Below are positions 35,693 to 44,607 of a stretch of 64,000 bases of DNA, piece by piece (the stretch's first letter is position 1; the number at the start of each line of letters is the position of its first letter). Source of the DNA: an uncultured Eubacteriales bacterium (lineage in GTDB: Bacteria > Bacillota > Clostridia > Oscillospirales > Acutalibacteraceae). The stretch covers positions 62,001 through 126,000 of the forward strand of contig CAKUFK010000002.1 in NCBI GenBank assembly GCA_934647945.1. The letters are read 5' to 3'. The translations under genes were made by a program, and so were the position numbers. Below the pieces are notes generated by a model that saw only the letters and a program-made list of their open reading frames with translations, made no database searches and was not told the DNA's origin.

Positions 35693-36863
35693 TTTGCTGC
35701 ATCGTTTGGATTTGAGCGTGAGACTGCTGAAGGGCGAGGGAAAACACACGCTGGCGCAATATATTGCCGGACAGCTGGAAACGCTTCAGCGTATACAGGA
35801 AGGGGCTCCCTATCTGCTGTGTACATACTATGTCCCTCCGGAATTGCTTCTGCTTTATGATGTGGAAGTGCTGTATATCGAGCGGATTGTGGGACTGACT
35901 GTGAGTACCGGGCTCCTGGACGGATTGAGCGGCTCCCTGCCGCCAGGGATTTGTTCATACCAGCGGGCATTTTTCCATTTGATGGAGCAGGGGGCGCTGC
36001 CAAAGCCATGTCTTCTTCTCAGTGTCGACTTTCCCTGCGGCGATGCGGCGGAGATGATGGAACGGCTGCATGAACGCTGGGCGATCCCGATCCATCGCAT
36101 TCGAAAGCCGTATATGAAGCACGACTTAATGGCGGCGGCTGGCTTGCTGGAAAAGCGGTTCTCACGGAAGCGGGACGAAGGAGACGTCAGCCGTCTGTAT
36201 AACCGGGCAAATGCGTATAAAAAGCGGATCGACGCGCTCCGTCTTCGCCATCCTGGGCTTGCCGACAGCGGTGAAATGCTGAAACTTTTTACGGTAGAAA
36301 ACGACTTTGGGAGTGAAAAGGCCCTTATGGTTTTGCAGGGGCTGTACCATTCGCTTTCTCAAAGAGCGGCGGAATGGCAGGCGGGGAAGGAATTCCGCAT
36401 CCTATGGATGGGGTTGATTCCCCTGTATAATAATAACCTTCTTGCCAAAATCGAAGCGGTGATGCCAGTGCGTTTTGTCTGGGAAGAGATGTGGATGTTC
36501 GACCATCCCGACTGTCCTCCTGCCGAGCCGGCAGACGATCTCCGCGGGTTGTTTTATTCACAGATGGCGGACCGGCTTTGTGGATCGGTGTTCTACGACC
36601 CAGCCGTACGGTGCCGCAAGTTGACCGCACTGGCAACGAGGATGAAGGTGGATCTGGTAATCGACGCATTGCAGCGGCATTGTTCCTTTTTACCGCCCTT
36701 GGCACCCTCGTCCCGTTCCGCTTTGGAAAAAGCGGGAATCGCCTTCCGGATCATATCGGCCGATATGGTCCGGAGGGGGAAGGGCGATCAATCTCTTGAG
36801 GACGAGTGTGTCGCCATAATAAAGGAGAGCATGGAGAAGGCAAGCAGGGAGGGACGGCGTTGA
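35685..36863 (+). CDS. 2-hydroxyacyl-CoA dehydratase / benzoyl-CoA reductase family protein (second component D-like)
   Basis: The 392-residue protein has YVPPELLLLYDVEVLYIERIVG, GICSYQRAFFHL and a later VDFPCGDA segment, matching HgdB-type subunits. With the proteins at 32811 and 33667 it gives up to three component D-like chains for one activator. It overlaps the activator gene by 8 bases. Confidence 0.82.
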   Translation: MDNLLHRLDLSVRLLKGEGKHTLAQYIAGQLETLQRIQEGAPYLLCTYYVPPELLLLYDVEVLYIERIVGLTVSTGLLDGLSGSLPPGICSYQRAFFHLMEQGALPKPCLLLSVDFPCGDAAEMMERLHERWAIPIHRIRKPYMKHDLMAAAGLLEKRFSRKRDEGDVSRLYNRANAYKKRIDALRLRHPGLADSGEMLKLFTVENDFGSEKALMVLQGLYHSLSQRAAEWQAGKEFRILWMGLIPLYNNNLLAKIEAVMPVRFVWEEMWMFDHPDCPPAEPADDLRGLFYSQMADRLCGSVFYDPAVRCRKLTALATRMKVDLVIDALQRHCSFLPPLAPSSRSALEKAGIAFRIISADMVRRGKGDQSLEDECVAIIKESMEKASREGRR

Positions 36864-37612
36864 ATCCGGTTGAAAAACTCGTTCTTGACCACCCGCCCGC
36901 TAATGCGCTGAATATGACAGTACTGCGCGGCCTGCTTGGGGAAATTAAAAAAATGGACAGAGATCCCCAGATCCGGGTCGTACATCTGCAAAGCGGCAAT
37001 CCCTATCTATTCTCCTCCGGATTGGATCTGAACGGGCTGCTTCATACTGGACGATGGCGCACGGCCTTGCGTATCTATAAAGCGGAACGGTTGGTATACC
37101 GTATTGTACGCGCCATACGGCGTTCCAAAAAACTGTATATTGCGGAATTGAACGGGAGTGTTATCGGTTCCGCGGCCTCTATTGCCTTGGCCTGTGATTT
37201 TCGAATGGGAAATCAGGATGTGTGGTTTTGGTTTCCCGATCCGAAATACGGCGGCCTTTTGGCAGACGGCGGCCTTTTGCTTCTCCGGGATAGCGTGGGA
37301 CTGGAAAACGCCCGTAAATTGTGCCTGTCCATGGAACGGATACAGGCAAGCGACGCGCTGGCGTATGGCTGTCTCCATCGGATGGTGGACCGGGATGCGC
37401 TGACGGATACGGTACACTTTTTCGCTTCCGAATTGACTTCCCGTTCGGCAATTTCGTTGTGCCAGACCAAACGTATGCTGAACCGGCCTGCACGGCTCCA
37501 TTTTCCCTATAGAAGCTTGGCACGGGTGCTTTGTTCCAAAGAGATGATCCAGAGGCTGCGTGATGCTTGCCGGCATGACACGGTAAAACACGGGAAAGGA
37601 GTGAATCTATGA
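36860..37612 (+). CDS. Crotonase (enoyl-CoA hydratase/isomerase) family protein
   Basis: The 250-residue protein has the crotonase oxyanion-hole regions (FSSGLDLNGLL and IGSAASIALACDFRMG). At the place of the usual catalytic Glu loop there is FPDPKYGGLLADGG, without the canonical Glu residues, so a simple hydratase reaction is doubtful. The TTG at 36860 overlaps the preceding stop as TTGA and follows GGGAGGGA. Probably acts on a beta-oxidised or unsaturated chain, by context. Confidence 0.8.
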   Translation: MNPVEKLVLDHPPANALNMTVLRGLLGEIKKMDRDPQIRVVHLQSGNPYLFSSGLDLNGLLHTGRWRTALRIYKAERLVYRIVRAIRRSKKLYIAELNGSVIGSAASIALACDFRMGNQDVWFWFPDPKYGGLLADGGLLLLRDSVGLENARKLCLSMERIQASDALAYGCLHRMVDRDALTDTVHFFASELTSRSAISLCQTKRMLNRPARLHFPYRSLARVLCSKEMIQRLRDACRHDTVKHGKGVNL

Positions 37613-38358
37613 GTCTGAAAAACCACACCATTTTAGTAACCGGGGGTTCCCGGGGGATTGGACGGGCGATCGTCCTGGATTTGGCGCGTCGAGGGGCGAA
37701 CGTCGCGTTCACCTACCAAAAGGAGGATACATGTGCCCACGAGACGGAGAAATTGGCCCGGGATCTTTCCGGATACATAACCGCTTATAGAGTCGATTCC
37801 GGAAATGGGGAAGAGATCAAGAGATTTGTGCATTCGATCGCCGCGCGGTATGGAACTATCGACGGCCTGGTGAACAGCGCAGGTATTCGGATGGATCGGA
37901 CGCTCTTGTATATGGACGACGCCGAATGGGACAGAGTCATTGATATCGATTTAACCGGCGTATACCGCATGACCAAGGCGGTAATCCCCTATATGCTCAA
38001 AGCCAAAAAAGGACGGATTGTCAACATCAGTTCTGTCAGCGGGATCAGCGGCCTGTCCGGACAAACCAACTATTCCGCAGCTAAAGCGGGGCTGCACGGT
38101 TTTACCAAAGCGCTTGCGAAGGAAACCGCTTCATTTGGCATTGCGGTCAATGCCGTCGCCCCTGGCCCCGTCGAGACGGAAATGCTCAAAGGTCTGTCGG
38201 AGGAATATCTGGAACGGCTGCTCAGCAACGTCCCGGTAAAACGATTGTGTGCCCCTGAAGAGGTGGCGCTGGTCGTCCGCTTTTTATTGGACGACCAGAT
38301 GTCCCCGGGGTATCTGACAGGGCAGATCTTGTCCCTGGACGGCGGGATGGGGCTCTGA
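37609..38358 (+). CDS. fabG: 3-oxoacyl-ACP reductase (FabG-like SDR)
   Basis: The 249-residue short-chain dehydrogenase has the cofactor motif TGGSRGIGRA, NSAG, and the catalytic Ser and YSAAK. The C-terminal segment GYLTGQILSLDGGMGL is typical of FabG. It would reduce the beta-keto group made by the ketosynthases with NAD(P)H. The ATG overlaps the crotonase stop. Confidence 0.93.
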   Translation: MSLKNHTILVTGGSRGIGRAIVLDLARRGANVAFTYQKEDTCAHETEKLARDLSGYITAYRVDSGNGEEIKRFVHSIAARYGTIDGLVNSAGIRMDRTLLYMDDAEWDRVIDIDLTGVYRMTKAVIPYMLKAKKGRIVNISSVSGISGLSGQTNYSAAKAGLHGFTKALAKETASFGIAVNAVAPGPVETEMLKGLSEEYLERLLSNVPVKRLCAPEEVALVVRFLLDDQMSPGYLTGQILSLDGGMGL

Positions 38359-38360
38359 GA

Positions 38361-39893
38361 ATGACGGTAAGCAACGACGGCCTGGCCTTGTATTCTTATG
38401 AGAGTTTATGCGCCCGGATTGACGCACGGATTTCCAGCCACGCGGTCTTCTCCGTCATCTTGTTTGACCTGGATTTTTTTCACAACATCGACCGCCGCCT
38501 GGGACGGTCCGCAGGAGACGCGGTGATACGAGGGATTTCCGAAATGCTGTGCGAAAACGGAGACATACAGGCGGCACGCAGAGAGAGCGATGAGTTTTTG
38601 CTCCTAATGGAAGGGGCGGGATTGGATAAAGCGGTCCATATAGCCGAGGAGTATCGCCGGCGGTTTCGAAAGGTGCGTTGGATTCAAACGCCTGGATATG
38701 AGCGGGTACCGATCCGTGCAAGTTTCGGTGTGGCAGCGTGGTCCCATCACCTGAGCGACCGCTTTCTTCTGCTGAAGGAGGCGGAAACAGCTCTGCTCAC
38801 GGCGAAAAAGAAGGGACGCAACCGTGTGGAAACCGCACAGGACAAGCGGTTGCACATTTTGCCGGATGGATGCTGCCGCACCCGGATCGGCCGAAGCCTT
38901 CGTGGCCGCTGTGAGGACGGCGCATCGGCCTATACCGCTTCTATCGCAGAACCGTACGGAGTTGATTGGGACAGGCAGGGAAGGCTTTTGTTTGCCGACC
39001 GTTCCAACCACCAGATCAAATATATCGATAGGGACCGGGTATACACTTTAGCGGGAGCCGGACGGGGCGGCTATGCCGGCGATAACGGTGACCCGCTGCG
39101 GGCGGAATTCAGCAAACCGAGCGGCATAGCCGTACACCGTCCATCCGGGCGTGTGTATATCGCGGATACCGGAAACCATTGCATTCGCTTGATCGAGGAT
39201 GGGATCGTCCGTACACTTGCCGGCGACGGGCAGGAAGGCTATTCCGGAGATGGCGGAGATGCGGGGGCGGCACGCCTCAGCCGTCCCGGCGGCGTGGCGG
39301 TGGATGATGCCGGCTGTCTATACACAAACGATTATGGAAACAACGTCATTCGCCGTATAGCGCCAGACGGGAGCATTTCCACCATAGTCGGAAACGGCGG
39401 CTATGGAGCGGCGGGGGACGGCGGACCAGCCGTTCAGGCGCAGCTCAATAAACCCTATGGCTTATGCGTGACCCAGAATGGACGGTGGCTTTTTATCGCG
39501 GATTACGGGAACCATAGCATCCGCTGGGTCGACCTTCTTTCTGGACGCATCTCAACGTTATGCGGGACGGGAGAGCCCGGCTATTCCGGCGATGGAGGCC
39601 CGGCCGGGCTGGCACGGCTCGATTCCCCTTATTGGGTTGTTGTGGATTCCGACCGGTTTCTTTTCATTGCCGATGCGGGAAATCATTGTATCCGTATGGT
39701 GGATCTGCGAGACGGGAGCATCCATACCGTTGCTGGAAACAAGGAACCCGGGTATGTGGATGCCCGTAGTTCCCCGTTGGATGCCCGTTTTAACATACCA
39801 GCCGGATTGGCTTATCAGGATGGACGGCTGTATGTGGCGGACTATGCGAACAACGCGATTCGGGAAATTCTGCTAGGGAGGCCGATATGCTGA
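38361..39893 (+). CDS. GGDEF-like domain fused to an NHL beta-propeller (degenerate GGDEF)
   Basis: Residues 1-155 form a GGDEF-type domain (VILFDLDFFHNIDRRLG start), but its signature is ESDEF in place of GGDEF, so cyclase activity is unlikely. Residues 190-510 are about six NHL repeats with units such as GYSGDGG and IADTGNHCIRLI. No signal peptide or membrane segment is seen, so the propeller is predicted cytosolic. Function unknown; it could be a c-di-GMP-type sensor, a scaffold or a lyase-like propeller. Confidence 0.85.
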   Translation: MTVSNDGLALYSYESLCARIDARISSHAVFSVILFDLDFFHNIDRRLGRSAGDAVIRGISEMLCENGDIQAARRESDEFLLLMEGAGLDKAVHIAEEYRRRFRKVRWIQTPGYERVPIRASFGVAAWSHHLSDRFLLLKEAETALLTAKKKGRNRVETAQDKRLHILPDGCCRTRIGRSLRGRCEDGASAYTASIAEPYGVDWDRQGRLLFADRSNHQIKYIDRDRVYTLAGAGRGGYAGDNGDPLRAEFSKPSGIAVHRPSGRVYIADTGNHCIRLIEDGIVRTLAGDGQEGYSGDGGDAGAARLSRPGGVAVDDAGCLYTNDYGNNVIRRIAPDGSISTIVGNGGYGAAGDGGPAVQAQLNKPYGLCVTQNGRWLFIADYGNHSIRWVDLLSGRISTLCGTGEPGYSGDGGPAGLARLDSPYWVVVDSDRFLFIADAGNHCIRMVDLRDGSIHTVAGNKEPGYVDARSSPLDARFNIPAGLAYQDGRLYVADYANNAIREILLGRPIC

Positions 39894-41374
39894 TAGGAAT
39901 GCTGATTTTGGCGGGAATCGTAATCGCGGGGTGTCTCCTCGCCGGTGCAAGGGAAGGGCTGCAGGAGGTTCATAAACTGGGACATCCTCCTCGGAACACA
40001 AAAGGCATAGAAAATGAGGAGGAATTTAAAACTGAGGAATTCACCTTCCATTCAAACGGTTTGCGCTTGTCCGCCATTAAATACTATCCGAATACCGAGT
40101 CGAAAGGGACGATTATCGCTTGTCATTATTTAGGCGGCAGTAAATACAGCATCTATCCATATATCGTTGCGTTGCTGAGATCAGGGTATATGGTGACCGC
40201 GTTCGATTACCCCAATCATGGGCAAAGCGCCGGAAGAAAAAGCAGCCGCTACACCTTGGACAATGACTTGCGCCGTTTTATAGAGGCATTAAAAACACAG
40301 GGGGTACCCGGCCCATATGGCGGTATCGGATTTTCCATGGGGGCCTCCTTGATCCTGAATGCGGCGCGACAGCTTCCACAGATGAAGGCCGTCGTGGTGG
40401 ACAGCGGCCCGTTGATCTACGTACGGAAATATTTTCTTTATGTTTTAAACAACCGGAGGATCCGAAAGCGAATCGCCCGCCTCTGCTTTCTTGTTACATA
40501 TCTGTTTTTTATTGGATTTTACCGCATGAGCCGGAGGACAAGAAAGCATCTGAAAAAGTTGAAGGGACTGCCGGTTTTGTTTATTCATGGGGAGAAGGAC
40601 CGGATCATCCCCATCGAAAACGCATACAGGGCATATCGATGGATCCGATCGGAAAACAGCCGCTTCATACGGCAGCCACGCGCCCATCACATGACCAACT
40701 GTGCGGTGATGGGGGAGGAATACGGACGGTTGTTAACCGGTTTTTTTGATACTTGGCTGACCGGGGAAACAATCCGGCCGACGGTTTTGAGCGGTTCGAA
40801 GCAACACCTGGCCCGTATAGCTTTCCGCGAACTGGAGCGGCACGGCATGGAAAAATGGACGATACAATCCTTTTCAAACGCCACGGGTTTGTCCGATGAC
40901 CGGCTACGTTTCCTATATCCCAATGGGGAAGCGGAACTTTGGCTGGATGCCGTTCAGTATGCGGGAGAACGATGGATAGCGGAAATCCGGAAAGATCTGC
41001 GGAGAACTGGTGCTGAAAAAGAACCGCTCTCCCATCTGGTAAACGCTTATATACGGGGAAGTGAACAACACCCCGACGCACTGAATGCCTATATCGATCT
41101 TTGGAAAAAAGCCAAAGACGGCGATGTATATATTCAAAAACGCCTCGCCGCCATTTACAGGGAGTATACCATACAGTTTATCCGGATGGTGCGGGAAGAG
41201 ATCGGGCTGGATCCGGATATGGATACGCTGGAAACCGTCGCGCAATGGCTTACGATACTCAGCGATGTTCTCCATATTCAGTCTTTGATACTGGGCAACC
41301 CCGTGGATTTTGAGAAAATGGGTCAAACGGTCAGCCGCGCTGTTTCCCTGCTGTTGAGAGGAGAATCGTCATGA
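39887..41374 (+). CDS. Membrane-anchored alpha/beta hydrolase with a TetR-like C-terminal region
   Basis: The 495-residue protein starts with one hydrophobic helix (3-21). The alpha/beta hydrolase domain has the nucleophile in GFSMGAS (about S149), an Asp in GEKDRIIP and a His in RAHHMTN. After residue 300 the sequence resembles a TetR N-terminal helix-turn-helix (AFRELERHGMEKWTIQSFSN, GLSDDRLRFLYPNGEAEL) with a helical tail. Hydrolase plus TetR-like fold in a membrane-anchored chain is unusual. It could be a thioesterase-like release enzyme; the tail may only bind ligand or partner. Confidence 0.78.
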   Translation: MLIGMLILAGIVIAGCLLAGAREGLQEVHKLGHPPRNTKGIENEEEFKTEEFTFHSNGLRLSAIKYYPNTESKGTIIACHYLGGSKYSIYPYIVALLRSGYMVTAFDYPNHGQSAGRKSSRYTLDNDLRRFIEALKTQGVPGPYGGIGFSMGASLILNAARQLPQMKAVVVDSGPLIYVRKYFLYVLNNRRIRKRIARLCFLVTYLFFIGFYRMSRRTRKHLKKLKGLPVLFIHGEKDRIIPIENAYRAYRWIRSENSRFIRQPRAHHMTNCAVMGEEYGRLLTGFFDTWLTGETIRPTVLSGSKQHLARIAFRELERHGMEKWTIQSFSNATGLSDDRLRFLYPNGEAELWLDAVQYAGERWIAEIRKDLRRTGAEKEPLSHLVNAYIRGSEQHPDALNAYIDLWKKAKDGDVYIQKRLAAIYREYTIQFIRMVREEIGLDPDMDTLETVAQWLTILSDVLHIQSLILGNPVDFEKMGQTVSRAVSLLLRGESS

Positions 41375-42729
41375 GGCGGGTTGTGCTGTTCTATCCATCC
41401 CTGATCAACGGAGATGAATCTCCCACATTGTATACGGCCCTTCCCTTGTCTCTGGTGGCTTTGGCAGCGCCGCTGCGGGCTGCGTCCTTTGAGGTGGAGA
41501 TTCTGGATGAACGGCTGCATATATATACGGAAGAGGAGATCGGAAAACAGTTGGAAGGAGCCGTGTTGGTCGGCATCAGTGCCATCACGAGCTACCAGAT
41601 TGTAAACGGCCTTCGTTTCGCCCGCTCCGTCCGCCGGCTGGCACCTCACATTCCGATCGTATGGGGAGGCTGGCATCCTACGCTGATGCCGATGGAGACC
41701 CTCCGCCATCCTTTGGTAGATGCGGTTGCCATCGGCCAAGGAGAGGAGATCCTTCCGCAGCTTGCGCAAAGGGCACGGGACCGGCTGCCTTTTAAAGGGG
41801 TTCCCAATGTCCTGTATAAAGATACCGGAGGACAGGTCGTCATCAATCCCCGCATAGAGATGGCGCGGTATCCCGTGTACGGTTCCCCGGCGGGCGGATA
41901 TACCGCTGTCGACCTGGAACGGTACATCCATCCGCAATGGGGGCACCGGCGGGTAGTGGGGTATGAATCCAGCCGCGGCTGCCCATACCGCTGTGCTTTT
42001 TGTTCCATTGGAGCGGTGTATAAACGGCACTGGCACGGCCTTCCGGCCGAGACCGTCGCGCGGGATATCGCACGGCTTCGGGATGAATACGGCATTGATG
42101 CGGTGCATTTCTTTGACAATAATTTTTTTCTCGATGTGCGCCGGGCCGCACGATTCGCAGAGGGCCTGATCGAGAGCAGCACCTGTGTCGCATGGGATGG
42201 AACGGTGGTGGCGCAACAGTTTGTGCGCTTCTCTCCGCAAACCATCGAGCGTTTGAGGCGAGGAGGGCTGTTCCGGGTGATCGTGGGCGGTGAATCCGGT
42301 GATGAGGAGGTGCTCAAAAAAATCCATAAGGCGCATACAAACCGTCAGATCCTGGAAACTGCGCGCCGGTGCAAGGAATATGGCCTGATGTCTTCTTTTT
42401 CCTTTATGGTAGGATTTCCGTGGAACCCGGAACAGGATACCGCACGCACGATTGACCTTATCGGGCAAATCCGGCATATCGATAAAAACAGTGAAATCCT
42501 GTTGTTTGTTTTTTCTCCCTATTTAGGTACGCCGCTTTACGACGTGGCCCGTCAGGCAGGAATGGCATTTCCCGATACTTTGGAAGGATGGGCCAATTTC
42601 ACCTATGACAAGGCCAATACACCTTGGATGCCCGAAAGACTGATGAAACGGATCGACCGCTACCTGCGCTTTTTTGGGACCAAACAGCAATCCGCGGATG
42701 AAGAATCCTTTTTCCGGGGCTTTCGGTAA
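41371..42729 (+). CDS. B12-binding-domain radical SAM enzyme, divergent type E
   Basis: The 452-residue protein has an N-terminal B12-type domain (GISAITSYQI, WGGWHPTLMPME, IGQGEE) and radical SAM cysteines C204, C208 and C211 in SRGCPYRCAFC. It is clearly more like the general BchE-type family than the five close paralogues, and has VGFPWNPEQD and FSPYLGTPLYD in the second half. The gene sits between the hydrolase and the second GGDEF-NHL gene, with an ATGA overlap upstream. Confidence 0.9.
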   Translation: MRRVVLFYPSLINGDESPTLYTALPLSLVALAAPLRAASFEVEILDERLHIYTEEEIGKQLEGAVLVGISAITSYQIVNGLRFARSVRRLAPHIPIVWGGWHPTLMPMETLRHPLVDAVAIGQGEEILPQLAQRARDRLPFKGVPNVLYKDTGGQVVINPRIEMARYPVYGSPAGGYTAVDLERYIHPQWGHRRVVGYESSRGCPYRCAFCSIGAVYKRHWHGLPAETVARDIARLRDEYGIDAVHFFDNNFFLDVRRAARFAEGLIESSTCVAWDGTVVAQQFVRFSPQTIERLRRGGLFRVIVGGESGDEEVLKKIHKAHTNRQILETARRCKEYGLMSSFSFMVGFPWNPEQDTARTIDLIGQIRHIDKNSEILLFVFSPYLGTPLYDVARQAGMAFPDTLEGWANFTYDKANTPWMPERLMKRIDRYLRFFGTKQQSADEESFFRGFR

Positions 42730-42752
42730 CGGGCGGGAAGAGGGAGGAAGAG

Positions 42753-44312
42753 ATGCAGAAGCTTCTGAAAATACTTGAAGAACGGCTTACCGGACAGAAG
42801 GGTCACTATACACTGATTCTTTTAGATATCGACTTTTTTCTTCGCTATCGTCTGCGTTTTTCATCCGCTGCCTGTGATCAAATGCTGGAGCAAATCCGCC
42901 GTTTCCTCCCGAAAGCGGCGGAGCATGCAGTACAGGGCGCCCGGTTCATCGAGGCGGGCGGCGACGAATTTGCACTCCTCCTGCCCAGTGCCGATCTGGA
43001 GAAAGGCGTTGGGGCAGCGGAAGAAATTCGCCTGGCCTTTCGCCGCCATCGATTTACCGAAGGGCTGCCGGCGGCATATCGGTCTCTTCGAATAAGCTTC
43101 AGCGCCGGAGTGGTTAATTTTCCGGAAGATGCCGGCGATGTATCGACGCTTCTTCATAGGGCGATAACCGCCCTATTTATGGCAAAGGCCCTGCGCCGGA
43201 ATCAAGTTTTCAGTTACCGTTGGCAGATAGCCGGCGGAGAAATACGGCCCCGGGAACATGATTCCGACTCATCCCGCCTCCTCTACGTGCCGGATGCCAC
43301 CATGCATGTGATCACCGGAGGGCCCGGCCGTGTCGGGACTCTGAAGCAGGCGCTGCCGAAGGAACAGGGGATTCTTTGGGAGCCCCAGGCCATTGCGGCC
43401 GATGAACAGGGATGGGTTTACATTGCCGATCAAGACTCCCATCAGATAGTCTGTTGCGGACCGCTGGATATTTTTCGGGTTGCCGGATGCGGGCGTTTCG
43501 GCTATTCCGGAGACGGCGGCAACGCTCTGTCCGCTTGTCTGAACAAACCAACCGGGCTTTGGTGCCGGAAAGATTCGCTATATATCGCCGATACGGGAAA
43601 CGATGTGGTACGACGGATAAGCCGGAAGGACTCTTATATGGAGACGTTGGCCGGACAGGGGACAGCGGGGGACGCCGGTGACGGCGGACCGGCGGGCCAT
43701 TCGCTGCTGAATAAGCCCGGCGGCGTGGCGGTCGACCGCGAGTGTAACGTGTATATTGCCGATATCGCCAATAACCGCCTTCGCTGTATCGGCAGGGATG
43801 GAACGATCCGTCCTTTCGCCGGATGCGGGCGTTTCGGTTATTCCGGGGACGGCGGGGATGCTCTCGATGCGGAATTCCAGGAGATTTACGGCATCGGTAT
43901 GAGCGCCGCCGGAGACAAGCTGTATTTGGCCGATTATGGCAACCATCGAATTCGGAAAATCGACCTGTTCTCGCGCAGGATTGATACCATTGCCGGATGC
44001 GGCCGTCCAGGGTACTCCGGGGATGGCGGAGACGCGCGGGAAGCCTGTCTGCAAAATCCTGTAGCAGTCTGTGGGGATTCACGAGGCAATGTTTTTATTG
44101 CGGATGCCGGCAATCAGGCCGTGCGTATTCTTCCGGCCGGGGACAAACGCATTTTCACCGTGGCCGGAGGAGTCGGAATCGGCACCGGCCGGTCGGGTGA
44201 GGGCGTACGGGATTTCGCTCTGGCAAACCCCAACGGCTTGGCCGTATATCAAAACACGCTGTATATCCTGGATGGGGCAAACAATCGGGTATGCTGCCTC
44301 CAGGTGGACTAA
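42753..44312 (+). CDS. Diguanylate-cyclase-type GGDEF domain fused to an NHL beta-propeller
   Basis: The 519-residue protein has a GGDEF domain in residues 1-155 with an intact signature (EAGGDEFALLLP) and a LILLDIDFFLRY start. An NHL propeller of about six repeats fills 190-519 (FGYSGDGGNAL, YIADTGNDVVRRI, GDGGPAGHSLLNKPGG). No classic RxxD inhibitory site precedes the signature. Unlike the copy at 38361 it could make c-di-GMP. No signal peptide is seen. A GAGGAAGAG site precedes the ATG. Confidence 0.87.
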   Translation: MQKLLKILEERLTGQKGHYTLILLDIDFFLRYRLRFSSAACDQMLEQIRRFLPKAAEHAVQGARFIEAGGDEFALLLPSADLEKGVGAAEEIRLAFRRHRFTEGLPAAYRSLRISFSAGVVNFPEDAGDVSTLLHRAITALFMAKALRRNQVFSYRWQIAGGEIRPREHDSDSSRLLYVPDATMHVITGGPGRVGTLKQALPKEQGILWEPQAIAADEQGWVYIADQDSHQIVCCGPLDIFRVAGCGRFGYSGDGGNALSACLNKPTGLWCRKDSLYIADTGNDVVRRISRKDSYMETLAGQGTAGDAGDGGPAGHSLLNKPGGVAVDRECNVYIADIANNRLRCIGRDGTIRPFAGCGRFGYSGDGGDALDAEFQEIYGIGMSAAGDKLYLADYGNHRIRKIDLFSRRIDTIAGCGRPGYSGDGGDAREACLQNPVAVCGDSRGNVFIADAGNQAVRILPAGDKRIFTVAGGVGIGTGRSGEGVRDFALANPNGLAVYQNTLYILDGANNRVCCLQVD

Positions 44313-44343
44313 CACATTGTTTGACGTAATCAGGAGGTTGTTT

Positions 44344-44607
44344 ATGAGCAGAAACATTGAAGAAAAGGTAAAAGAAATCATCGTTTCCCGTATGAAGGAT
44401 CAAAGTAAAATTGATGCACTGGATAATCACACGCCATTGCTGACGCTCGGCATTGATTCTATTTTGGCGTTGTCTATCCTAGTGGAAATTGAAGAAGCTT
44501 ACGACATTGAAATCGATGACAGCGATTTGAATATGGATCGTATCCGGGATATCGCCTCTTTTGCGGACCTGGTCCGCGGATATCTGAAAGATGAGCAGGA
44601 TTCTTGA
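44344..44607 (+). CDS. Acyl carrier protein 2
   Basis: The 87-residue carrier has the phosphopantetheine serine in LGIDSILALSIL (S39). It lies between two NHL genes and overlaps the second by 17 bases. It is distinct from the carriers at 22278 and 63098; the GIDSI type is closer to carriers of PKS/NRPS systems than to FAS. Confidence 0.9.
   Translation: MSRNIEEKVKEIIVSRMKDQSKIDALDNHTPLLTLGIDSILALSILVEIEEAYDIEIDDSDLNMDRIRDIASFADLVRGYLKDEQDS

Noticed and set aside
38361..44312. DNA repeats in the two GGDEF-NHL genes as a CRISPR or satellite
   Set aside because: The repeated GGCTATTCCGGAGATGGCGG-like units are in frame and encode NHL blades, so they are protein repeats.
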